A stretch of DNA of 31,833 nt, from contig JAEZLJ010000128.1 of assembly GCA_023415275.1 (NCBI GenBank), positions 1-31,833 on the forward strand, in the 5' to 3' direction. Numbering within the stretch: the stretch's first letter is position 1; each line of letters opens with the position of its first letter. The position numbers were made by a program, and so were the translations under genes. The DNA is from Bacteroidota bacterium. Lineage in GTDB: Bacteria > Bacteroidota > Bacteroidia > Chitinophagales > Chitinophagaceae. Under the pieces are notes generated by a model. The model did not search any database. It was not told the origin of the DNA and saw only the letters and a program-made list of their open reading frames with translations. Of this stretch, positions 1 to 7,354 are shown in pieces.

Positions 1-404
1 CTGCCTTTTATGAAACTGGAGTAAGGGTGAATAAAATAGTACATATAAATGATGTTCTTGCAGGAGAAATCCCGGGGTCTCCCAGCGCGCAAAGCCAGGC
101 GGTGAAGACCCCGGGTGGACAGTAAAATTATCTCCTGAATTGATTATTACCATTTTTGAGGTGTGCACGCCGGTGCTACATAATTTTGAAGAGCAACTTA
201 ATAAACTCACAGATCGTTGGTATGGTAAAAAGGAATTTAGATGTTCACCAGGTGTGTAAACCAGTGGGTTGTATCACGCATTAACTCTAATTAGTGCATG
301 AGGAAATGCCATGTAGACAGCAAACAAAAATTATATATATTGTGTATGGTTGGGTAAATGTTATTTGTGTTGTGTAAAATATACAAACGCATCAATCAAC
401 TGTC
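1..404. other. Gene-poor leading region with one repeat copy
   Basis: No convincing gene lies here. The stretch holds repeat copy 1 (51-127). A start-less open frame of 68 codons (53-256 +, stop TAA at 257-259) runs through that repeat. Its second half reads like plausible protein (for example FEEQLNKLTDRWYGKK), but it lacks a credible start and I recognise no family, so it may be a remnant or chance. The bases just before the gene at 405 are AT-rich, with no clean TAnnTTTG box. Confidence 0.5.
51..127 (+). repeat. Dispersed palindromic repeat, copy 1
   Basis: This is the best-preserved of four related intergenic copies (others near 3280, 3971 and 4491). It contains a perfect 10-bp inverted repeat, CCCGGGGTCT at 71-80 and AGACCCCGGG at 106-115, enclosing a 25-nt loop. 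A second pair, CAGGAGA at 61-67 and TCTCCTG at 131-137, could extend the structure. By eye about 80% of positions match copy 2. It is followed by a gene on the same strand, as are the other copies. Confidence 0.7.
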
Positions 405-1178
405 ATGAATAAACTGCTCTTAATTCTCACCTTATTGATTTTTGGCTCATTCGCTATTGAACAAAAGCAAAAAGTCATGCTGGCGATATTTGCACATCCT
501 GATGACGAAGTTGCCATTGCCCAATTACTTACAAAATATAGTAAGAGTCATAAAGTCTACATCATGATAGCGACTGATGGCAGATACGGAATAAAACCTG
601 GTTTTCCAACCGGTGATACTCTTGTTAAAATCAGAGAAGCTGAAAGTACCTGTGCATGCCAAAGGATGGGAATCGAGCCACCTATATTTTTAGGTTATAC
701 AGATGGTTTTGATACCCGTATTGGCGTTGGAAACTACTTTGGCCAGTCTAAGGAATTAAAAACAAAGTTGACTGAAAAGATAAAGCAACTAAATCCTGAC
801 ATCATCATCACATTTGGGCCCGACGGAGACACTGGACATTCTGATCACAGGATGATCAGCAACATGACAACTGAAATCATTTTGAAGGAAAAGTGGGTTG
901 AAAGGTATCCTACCTACTATATCTCATGGACAAAAAGAGAAGATGAAAAGTTTAAAATGATAGGTGGCCTTAATACCGTCGACTCTTCCTACATAAATGT
1001 TACTATCAAATATTCTGATGAAGAAGAGCAGAAGGCGCTGCAAGCCATTTGGTGTTATAATAGCCAACTATCACAAGAAGAAATGAAAGAATGGGTGGAG
1101 ACGGAAAAAAGGGACGCAACAAACGTTTTACATTTTCGTAAATTAACTGTAGCAAAAACCCGAAGAGCAGATTTTTGA
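405..1178 (+). CDS. PIG-L/LmbE family deacetylase, probably exported
   Basis: This protein of 257 residues belongs to the PIG-L (LmbE-like) family of zinc-dependent N-deacetylases, which typically remove acetyl from GlcNAc-type sugars. The family motif AHPDDE is at residues 30-35. The second metal/active-site segment, GHSDH, is at 144-148, so H31, D34 and H148 are the likely zinc ligands with D33 as base. A short hydrophobic N-terminus (residues 1-18) looks like a signal peptide, suggesting periplasmic action. The ATG at 405 sits directly before this signal and is the natural start. The intradiol dioxygenase homologue begins 73 bases downstream on the same strand. The substrate cannot be read from the sequence. 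Confidence 0.85.
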   Translation: MNKLLLILTLLIFGSFAIEQKQKVMLAIFAHPDDEVAIAQLLTKYSKSHKVYIMIATDGRYGIKPGFPTGDTLVKIREAESTCACQRMGIEPPIFLGYTDGFDTRIGVGNYFGQSKELKTKLTEKIKQLNPDIIITFGPDGDTGHSDHRMISNMTTEIILKEKWVERYPTYYISWTKREDEKFKMIGGLNTVDSSYINVTIKYSDEEEQKALQAIWCYNSQLSQEEMKEWVETEKRDATNVLHFRKLTVAKTRRADF

Positions 1179-1251
1179 GTTTGCTGCAAAACCAGCTGCA
1201 TCTAACAACTTATGTGGTGAATTTATTCATTAGCGACCAAAACTAATTACT

Positions 1252-2145
1252 ATGCAACGTAGGGACTTTATCAAAAACTCCACACTAACCGTGATTAGTA
1301 TCAGCGCTTTTGGAGCATTGAACTGGAATGGTATAAACTTCGAAGGCGATACACCCACAACCACTGATATCCTTGGCCCGTTTTACAGGCCGGGAGCGCC
1401 TATTAGAACCAATCTCAGGCTTCCAGGTTCAAATGGTACACCTATCGTTTTGAAAGGAAGCATCTTTAAAGAGGATGCAAAAACACCCATCAATAATGCG
1501 TTGGTGGAAATCTGGCATTGCGATGAAAATGAGATGTATGATAATACATCTGACGAATACAATTACCGTGGCGGACAAAGAACAGGAAAGGATGGAAGCT
1601 ATGAATTCAAATCTATCCTGCCTGTTCCTTATCAGGCTGTCCCCAATAACGAAGCTACCTGGAGGCCGGCCCATATACATATGAGAGTATCAGTGCCTGA
1701 TCAACAGGACCTGATCACGCAAATCTATTTTAAAGGCGGTAAATATGTGGACACGGACAGGTGGGCGTCTGCCCCACAAGCTGTAAACAGGATCCTTACA
1801 ATGAGTAAAAACTCTTCTGGCGAAAGCCAAATCCTTTTCAATGTTATTATGAGTAAGGGAATTCTACTTGATAAAAAAGTGTACGATAAGATTGCCGGGC
1901 TTTATGATATTGGGGGTAATAACTTTATTGAGTTTAGTAAAGGTGATGATCTGCTATTTATGAAAGAAAATGGACAGCTTGTAGCGGGTTTGAAATATGT
2001 TGGCCATAACTCATTCGAAGGGGGTGAGGGGTATCCCAAAGCAAGCTTTGAACTACAAAAGGACGGTGTGGTAAAAGTTGTGGTCACTACAGAAATACCA
2101 ACTATTCAAACCTATCATGGGACCAAATATCTGAAGTACAAATAA
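1252..2145 (+). CDS. Exported intradiol ring-cleavage dioxygenase homologue with C-terminal lipocalin-like extension
   Basis: The protein has 297 residues and begins with a twin-arginine type signal (RRDF at residues 3-6, then a hydrophobic stretch). The core at about 35-200 matches intradiol dioxygenases (catechol/protocatechuate 3,4-type): DILGPFYRPGAP at 39-50, EIWHC at 86-90, and TWRPAHIHMRV at 136-146. H141 and H143 are the expected Fe(III) ligands. Y127 and Y96 are the likely tyrosine ligands, and R138 fits the conserved arginine. Residues about 205-297 are not part of the usual catalytic domain. They resemble the DUF3471-type beta-rich domain seen behind serine hydrolases (LYDIGG, then a F..GD.L pattern). 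Known bacterial catechol enzymes are usually cytoplasmic, so the export signal is notable. Ring cleavage is the family role; the real substrate is unknown. Confidence 0.82.
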   Translation: MQRRDFIKNSTLTVISISAFGALNWNGINFEGDTPTTTDILGPFYRPGAPIRTNLRLPGSNGTPIVLKGSIFKEDAKTPINNALVEIWHCDENEMYDNTSDEYNYRGGQRTGKDGSYEFKSILPVPYQAVPNNEATWRPAHIHMRVSVPDQQDLITQIYFKGGKYVDTDRWASAPQAVNRILTMSKNSSGESQILFNVIMSKGILLDKKVYDKIAGLYDIGGNNFIEFSKGDDLLFMKENGQLVAGLKYVGHNSFEGGEGYPKASFELQKDGVVKVVVTTEIPTIQTYHGTKYLKYK

Positions 2146-2472
2146 TGAAATACTGTGAATCGCTTTCAGATAAGTGCACGTAAGAAGGTTGAACCGGGAC
2201 GCTATTGAACTAGGTAATAATTATAATAAAGCACAATCAGAATGTTCCATTTCAATAACCTGTTGGCGCTTGCAAACTTTTCCAGGTATTTGGCCATATA
2301 TACTTTAAGAGTCCACTGCACCCCTTTGTAAATGCAATGCAAGCGAACTATCTTTAAACTGACAACAATGATTAACATTAGAAAGTCAAAGAACGGCAAC
2401 TCAAACTTTACTGTTTTTAACAAAGTCATGAGATCATTATGCGTCCTAACAATCAAGCTTATTAATTATTAA
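2146..2472. other. 327-bp gap, no gene supported
   Basis: The gap lies between the dioxygenase homologue and the membrane protein at 2473. It has no repeat copy, no hairpin followed by a T-run and no good promoter box. An 84-codon open frame on the - strand (2202-2456) was inspected and rejected, because it gives a composition typical of AT-rich non-coding DNA. Confidence 0.5.
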
Positions 2473-3198
2473 ATGGAAATAGTTTCTAGTAAAAGGCGCC
2501 CATCGTTTTTCCTGATAATGGCTATTGTCGGCCTATTTGCTGCCATCGTTGGTTTTGGGAAAACTTTTTTTCTTCCTGTGGCCAATGGAAATTTTAATGC
2601 TCCTTTTGTTCTTCATTTACATGGAGCCCTTGCCTTTGCATGGATCATATTGTTTGTAATTCAGCCAACCTTAATACATTTTGAAAACTACCGCATTCAC
2701 CAATATTTGGGTATACTTGGAATTCTGATTGCCGCTGGTATCTCTATTACCATGGTACCTGCAGGCATTTTTGTTGTTCATAGGGATTTGGACAAGGGTT
2801 TAGGTGAATTTGCCTATTCAAGTTTATTAGGGGTAATCACATCCGGTATATTGTTTTTTTCACTGGTATTAGCGGGTATCCTTAATAGAAATAGCCCGGA
2901 AACACATAAAAGACTGATGCTTTTGGCTACCATTGTGGTTTTATGGCCAGCCTGGTTTCGTTTTAGACATTACTTTCCTTCGGTACCTATGCCTGAAATA
3001 TGGTTTGGCCTGGTACTGGCAGACAGTCTTATTGTTATTGCCTGGATTTGGGATAAATTAAAGAATGGTATTATTCACCCTGTACTCAAATATGTGGGCA
3101 GCTTTATCATAATAGAACAAAGCCTTGAAGTGGCATTGTTTGGCACACTGACTTATCAAGTGGTGGCAAAATGGTTCTATGATTTACTTTATAGTTGA
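2473..3198 (+). CDS. Polytopic membrane protein with conserved histidines, function unknown
   Basis: The 241-residue protein has about six or seven hydrophobic segments, roughly at 12-34, 46-66, 77-99, 113-137, 145-162, 174-193 and 205-225. Histidine motifs sit at membrane boundaries: HLHG at 48-51, RIHQYLG at 74-80 and a later THKRLMLL segment. This pattern recalls DUF2306/DUF420-like membrane proteins and other small cytochrome-b-like proteins in which histidines may bind heme. That is a resemblance by eye, not an assignment. The gene stands alone: 327 bases separate it from the gene before it, and repeat copy 2 lies between it and the next gene. ATG at 2473 precedes a short basic segment and then the first membrane segment, so the start is reasonable. 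Confidence 0.75.
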   Translation: MEIVSSKRRPSFFLIMAIVGLFAAIVGFGKTFFLPVANGNFNAPFVLHLHGALAFAWIILFVIQPTLIHFENYRIHQYLGILGILIAAGISITMVPAGIFVVHRDLDKGLGEFAYSSLLGVITSGILFFSLVLAGILNRNSPETHKRLMLLATIVVLWPAWFRFRHYFPSVPMPEIWFGLVLADSLIVIAWIWDKLKNGIIHPVLKYVGSFIIIEQSLEVALFGTLTYQVVAKWFYDLLYS

Positions 3199-3279
3199 TT
3201 TCTTAATTGTAAGTCAGTTTTAAAAACTTTGAATTGAATACGAAATGATCTTTACAAGACGGTAAAAAGGTTAGTTATT

Positions 3280-3356
3280 GATGCTCTTGCAGGAAAAATA
3301 ACGGTGTCTCCTTGCGCAAAAAACCAGGCAGTGAAGACCCCTGGTAGGAAGTAAAA
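3280..3356 (+). repeat. Dispersed palindromic repeat, copy 2
   Basis: This copy aligns over its whole length with copy 1, from the shared TCTTGCAGGA core through CCAGGC and GTGAAGACCCC to AGTAAA. About 15 of 76 positions differ by eye. The 10-bp stem of copy 1 is partly broken here (CGGTGTCT against AGACCCCTGG). It ends 23 bases before the ATG of the next gene (3380). Confidence 0.7.
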
Positions 3357-3379
3357 AAGTATGAAGATGAAATAGCAAT

Positions 3380-3934
3380 ATGGCTACACAGAAAGAATTT
3401 CAAATACTTTTTAGAAAGAAAATTCCTTACTGGAGTGCGCTATTGTTTGGTATTATGGCCACTTTCTTTACAGTCCTTTTTCTGCTGTATTTGATTATGA
3501 TTCCTTCGGAAAGGGCCTCCGGAGAAATGAGGGTGGCTTATTTTATTTTAGTTGTTCCGGAATGGTTGAAGCAGGCATCTGCATATTCTATCATTGGACT
3601 TGTGTTGTTAATTCCAATTTATGAGGTTTCAAAGACCTGTAAAGACGCCTGGCTTATAATGGATGCGAATCAATTCCAGCTTTCAGGAGCTAACATGGAT
3701 AAAACCATTTCTGTTGATTCTATAAGAAAAATAATGTTGAATGAGGTTAGATACAGTTTTCGCAGAAAGGATGCCATTGAGGTGGTTATTATACAAAGCT
3801 ATAATAGGACAACCAGCTTTCTACTAAAGTTTCCTTTACAGGTAGATGAATTGGTGCAAGCTTTTAGCATCTATAATAGCATTGAATTTATATACTATAA
3901 CGAATATAGTATGATGACTCATGATGATGACTGA
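3380..3934 (+). CDS. STM3941-like membrane protein with cytoplasmic PH-like domain
   Basis: This protein of 184 residues has two transmembrane segments (about 18-42 and 62-84). A soluble C-terminal part of about 95-175 follows, containing alternating beta-strand-like stretches. The layout of two helices followed by a PH-like domain, including a DSIRKI stretch after a strand, resembles the uncharacterised STM3941 family. The family has no established function. The gene is flanked on both sides by diverged repeat copies (3280-3356 and 3971-4040), so it sits as an isolated unit. Start ATG 3380 is the first in frame and gives a sensible short polar N-terminus. Confidence 0.72.
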   Translation: MATQKEFQILFRKKIPYWSALLFGIMATFFTVLFLLYLIMIPSERASGEMRVAYFILVVPEWLKQASAYSIIGLVLLIPIYEVSKTCKDAWLIMDANQFQLSGANMDKTISVDSIRKIMLNEVRYSFRRKDAIEVVIIQSYNRTTSFLLKFPLQVDELVQAFSIYNSIEFIYYNEYSMMTHDDD

Positions 3935-3970
3935 TTGAAAAGAATCAAGAGATCACTTATAAGACTTAAG

Positions 3971-4040
3971 TGGCTTGCGGGAGAGCTCCCAAGGGTTCCC
4001 TGAAACAATGCCATGAAGTGAAGCCCGGGTGGACAGTAAG
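3971..4040 (+). repeat. Dispersed palindromic repeat, copy 3 (degenerate)
   Basis: It shares the same order of blocks as copies 1 and 2: CTTGCGGGAGA, an internal GGGTTCCC, ATGAAGTGAAG, and the 3' block CCCGGGTGGACAGTAA. That last block is nearly identical to copy 1. The left half of the central stem is eroded. It begins about 36 bases after the stop of the upstream gene and ends about 60 bases before the next ATG. Confidence 0.6.
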
Positions 4041-4102
4041 CCTTTTAATTAACTATTCATCAACATATCTTTATTCCGCAGTAGAGGCAATCATTTCATT
4101 TC

Positions 4103-4489
4103 ATGGTTAAATATTCTTTTGTATTCTTTATCCTCTTCTTAATTGGACTATTACTTGGTTTTTCCGGGCAGGTTGCAACTTCTGTTGTTCCTGGTTGGCA
4201 CACTACTATATATCCTCCCTGGTTCTTTGTAAGTGCTTTTCAAGTTCTATGGCTTGGAGTAGCTTCAGCGATTTACCTGCTAGTAGAGAAAAAAGGAAAT
4301 GTAGTCAATCGCAAAGTTTTTTTGCTTCATATTTTTCTTTCTTTATCGGTGTTTCTGAACAATAGTTATGCTTTTGGGGATTATTATTTTGAAAGGTTTT
4401 TAGTGCTTGTACCATTTCTTTTGTTTCTGTTAGGACAAATTATATTCATTGTTGGAGTACTGAAGGCAAAAAGACCGACAACCTTATGA
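4103..4489 (+). CDS. Small four-helix membrane protein, unknown function
   Basis: This is a 128-residue, very hydrophobic protein with about four transmembrane segments (roughly 4-24, 36-60, 73-92 and 98-120). The segment PGWHTTIYPPWFF at about 30-42, followed by a long helix, recalls the N-terminal half of TspO/MBR proteins, but the protein is shorter than typical TspO (about 150-170 residues, five helices). I treat that as a weak resemblance only. It is bracketed by repeat copies 3 and 4. Copy 4 starts about two bases after its stop codon. Confidence 0.62.
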   Translation: MVKYSFVFFILFLIGLLLGFSGQVATSVVPGWHTTIYPPWFFVSAFQVLWLGVASAIYLLVEKKGNVVNRKVFLLHIFLSLSVFLNNSYAFGDYYFERFLVLVPFLLFLLGQIIFIVGVLKAKRPTTL

Positions 4490-4490
4490 C

Positions 4491-4543
4491 AGAAGCTTCC
4501 TGCGCACAAATCCATGAAGTAAAGCCCCCAGGAGGCAGTAAAT
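4491..4543 (+). repeat. Dispersed palindromic repeat, copy 4 (5'-truncated)
   Basis: Only the second half of the repeat is recognisable: TTCCTGCGCA, then CCATGAAGTAAAG, then CCCCCAGGAGGCAGTAAA. The last block corresponds to the CCCGGGTGGACAGTAAA block of copies 1 and 3. It begins immediately after the stop of the gene ending at 4489 and lies about 100 bases before the TonB receptor gene. Confidence 0.55.
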
Positions 4544-4639
4544 GATTTCTTGTTTAAAAGATCGCTGTTTCTACTCCTAAAGTTATAACACTTCCTTTCT
4601 TTTTAAATCTTGTAAGCCTGGCAATCAAGGCTGTTATTT

Positions 4640-7123
4640 ATGCTACACCTACCTTTGGCGGAAATGATGCCATTGATGCCTTTACCGGGAAAGCGAGCTT
4701 CGATTTGTTTGATTTTGCTATTGATGATGGTTAAAGTATGGTCTCAAAATGAAGTCACCATTTCAGGAACTATCGTAGATAAAAACAGCCAGGCATTACT
4801 TACTGGTATTACCGTTGAGATCAACCCGGGAAATAAAACCACCCTTACTGATACTACAGGAGTCTTTCGCTTTGCCGGCATTCCACCTGGCAGCTATATG
4901 CTTCGTTTTTCGGGTGTGGGCTTCCAGGAAAAAACGATATCAAACGTGGTGCTTACTACAGGCAACATTACTACACTGAATGTAGAATTGGAGGCCGCGG
5001 TCAAAGACCTGGAAGGCGTAACCGTTACTGGTAGGAAAAATTCGGCAAGAGCTGCTACCCTTGAAAGCCCGCTAAGCATACAACGTTTGACCACAGAAGA
5101 AATAAAGGCCAATCCCGGGGGTAATTTTGATATCAGCAGGGTCATTCAATCGCTTCCCGGGGTAGGTGGCGGTGCAGGTGGTGGCAGCTTTCGGAATGAT
5201 ATCATCATCAGGGGCGGCTCACCCTCCGAAAATGTATTTTACCTGGATGGAATTGAAGTGCCTGTGATCAATCATTTCACTACGCAGGGTAGCAGCGGCG
5301 GCCCACAGGGCATTTTAAATGTAAGTTTTATTGAAGAAGTGAAACTGAGTACTTCAGCCTTTGATGCCAGGTATGACAATGCCTTGAGCAGTGTGTTCCA
5401 GTTCAGGCAAAAGACAGGCAACAGCAATCGCATCCAGGGCAATATACGTTTGAGTGGTACAGAATTGGCAACTACGTTTGATGGACCTCTGTCTGATAAA
5501 ACAACCTTTTTGGTATCTGCCAGGAGAAGCTACCTGGAGTTCCTTTTCAAAACCCTGGACCTGCCCATCAGGCCTAACTACTGGGATTTCCAGTTCAAGA
5601 CCACTACCCGCATTAATATTAAAACCACGTTAAGCTTCCTGGGCATTGGCGCTATTGACGAATTCAGCTTTGCTGCGCCAAAGAATGCTACCCCGGAAAA
5701 GCTCTATGCTATTAACAGCAGCCCTAACATCAACCAATGGACCTATACAGTAGGCGCCACACTGAAACAACTGGTAAAGAATGGTTACTGGAACCTTTCC
5801 CTTAGCCGCAACACCCTGGACAATACAGTTGATAAGTTCATGGACAACCAACAACCGGTAGATGCAGAAAGAACCTTGCTGATCAGGAGTAATGAGACGG
5901 AGAACAAGCTAAGATGGGACATGACCAATAACCGGGGAGGCTGGAAGTTTAGCTATGGTTTGGTGGCACAATACATCCAGTTTAATAATAAGTTTGAACA
6001 GGTGTTTCGCCCTGAAATTAGAGATAGCCTTGGCAATGTGGTACAGGAAAAGACCGTATTCAATACTGCCAGTAAAGAAAACTTTTTACGGTATGGTGCT
6101 TTCCTGCAGGCAGGCCGAAGGTTTTTTGATGAACGCCTTGCTATAAGTGGGGGAGTGAGAGCGGATGCCAACAGTCTTGATAACGGAGAGCAAAATCCCT
6201 TGAAGCAATTGAGTCCACGGGTCAGTGCCAGCTATGCCCTTTCTCCTAAAGTGAATATGAGTGCCAGCTATGGTTTGTATTACCGTTTACCCAGCTATAC
6301 TCAGATCGCTTATGCCAATGCTGCAGGTATGTTGTTGAACCCGGGTAAGTATATCAGGAGCACACATGCCACCGGCGGCTTTGAGTTCTTGCCAAACAGT
6401 GATTTCCGTTTTACTGCCGAAGGTTTCTATAAATGGTACAGCGATTATCCTGTCAGTACCACGGATGGAATAAGCCTTGCCAATAAGGGCACTGAGTTTG
6501 GAGCCATTGGAAATGAACCCGTAATACAAAACGGCAGGGGCCGTGTATATGGATTTGAGCTCTTTGCACAGAAGAAGCTTACAAAACACTTTTTCGGTAT
6601 ACTAAGCTATACGCTATACCGGAGCGAATTTTCAGGGCTGGATGGAAAGTATGCTCCTGCCATCTGGGACAACCGTCATTTACTTAATTATACCATGGGT
6701 TATAAACTGGCCAAACAGTGGGAGGTGGGTGTAAAATTCCGTTACCAGGGTGCTGCGCCTTACACACCTTTTAACCTCGATGAGAGCCGGGCTAATTACC
6801 TGACCTTGGGTACAGGTGTGTTGAACTATGGATTGGTCAACAGCAGGCGATTACCTGCATTCCATGCTGCTGACATAAGAATTGACAAAAAATGGAACTC
6901 CAGGCGGTTTACACTGGATCTGTATATTGATGTGCAAAATTTTTATGCATCGAAAAGTGCCGGTACACCGCAATACACTTTTCAGAGGAATACTGATAAC
7001 ACATCGTTTATTACTACGGATGGTCAACCTGTGAAAATCGACGGCAGCAATGCCATACCTTATATCCTGGACAATGTGGACGGAAATGTTTTGCCAACCA
7101 TTGGATTTATTGTAGAATTTTAA
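4640..7123 (+). CDS. TonB-dependent outer-membrane receptor
   Basis: This receptor of 827 residues would import a bulky nutrient across the outer membrane using TonB energy. A hydrophobic signal region (about 18-36, ending VWSQ) is followed by a carboxypeptidase-regulatory-like beta-sandwich at about 38-120, as is common in Bacteroidota receptors. The plug domain is at about 140-260 (RLTTEEI, IIIRGGSPSENVFYLDGIEVP) and the 22-strand barrel runs to a C-terminal Phe (GFIVEF). No SusD-like partner follows it, so it is a stand-alone receptor rather than a SusCD pair. The ATG at 4640 leaves a long polar N-terminus before the signal; the ATG at 4667 or 4670 may be the true start. The ligand is unknown. 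Confidence 0.9.
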   Translation: MLHLPLAEMMPLMPLPGKRASICLILLLMMVKVWSQNEVTISGTIVDKNSQALLTGITVEINPGNKTTLTDTTGVFRFAGIPPGSYMLRFSGVGFQEKTISNVVLTTGNITTLNVELEAAVKDLEGVTVTGRKNSARAATLESPLSIQRLTTEEIKANPGGNFDISRVIQSLPGVGGGAGGGSFRNDIIIRGGSPSENVFYLDGIEVPVINHFTTQGSSGGPQGILNVSFIEEVKLSTSAFDARYDNALSSVFQFRQKTGNSNRIQGNIRLSGTELATTFDGPLSDKTTFLVSARRSYLEFLFKTLDLPIRPNYWDFQFKTTTRINIKTTLSFLGIGAIDEFSFAAPKNATPEKLYAINSSPNINQWTYTVGATLKQLVKNGYWNLSLSRNTLDNTVDKFMDNQQPVDAERTLLIRSNETENKLRWDMTNNRGGWKFSYGLVAQYIQFNNKFEQVFRPEIRDSLGNVVQEKTVFNTASKENFLRYGAFLQAGRRFFDERLAISGGVRADANSLDNGEQNPLKQLSPRVSASYALSPKVNMSASYGLYYRLPSYTQIAYANAAGMLLNPGKYIRSTHATGGFEFLPNSDFRFTAEGFYKWYSDYPVSTTDGISLANKGTEFGAIGNEPVIQNGRGRVYGFELFAQKKLTKHFFGILSYTLYRSEFSGLDGKYAPAIWDNRHLLNYTMGYKLAKQWEVGVKFRYQGAAPYTPFNLDESRANYLTLGTGVLNYGLVNSRRLPAFHAADIRIDKKWNSRRFTLDLYIDVQNFYASKSAGTPQYTFQRNTDNTSFITTDGQPVKIDGSNAIPYILDNVDGNVLPTIGFIVEF

Positions 7124-7282
7124 ATCTGTTCAACTATATAAATTGTGAAGCCGTAGTTGTATGTAATGCCAATTAAACCGGTTGGTTGAAGCTTCTCGTT
7201 ACATCTTAGCTTTTAATCTATCTTCCTACTATTGTTCTTTCATCAACATTTAAATATCTTAACAGGTCGTATGTAGTCCACT

Positions 7283-7325
7283 GCCTGCACATATGCTATT
7301 TCAAGTATTCTGATAGCATGCAGGC
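7283..7325 (+). promoter_or_regulatory. Bulged long hairpin in the leader of the serine hydrolase gene
   Basis: The arms are GCCTGC (7283-7288) plus ATGCTAT (7293-7299), and ATAGCAT (7313-7319) plus GCAGGC (7320-7325). Together they make a 13-bp stem with a 4-nt bulge (ACAT) on the left arm and a 13-nt loop. The stem ends 29 bases before the ATG at 7355. There is no T-run after it, so it is not a classical terminator. It could be a leader RNA structure or a binding site for a dimeric regulator. Confidence 0.5.
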
Positions 7326-7354
7326 CATCGTTTCAACTTTGAACTGTAACCACA

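Noticed and set aside
2202..2456. 84-codon open frame on the - strand
   Set aside because: No family resemblance, no start context and AT-rich composition; it fills a spacer between real genes.
51..4543. Integron attC sites between gene cassettes
   Set aside because: The layout is suggestive, but the repeats lack RYYYAAC/GTTRRRY core sites and no integrase gene is present. Kept only as a repeat finding.
5630..5854. Several 60-100 codon frames antisense to the TonB receptor gene (5630-6589)
   Set aside because: All lie wholly within a well-supported gene and have no recognisable domains.
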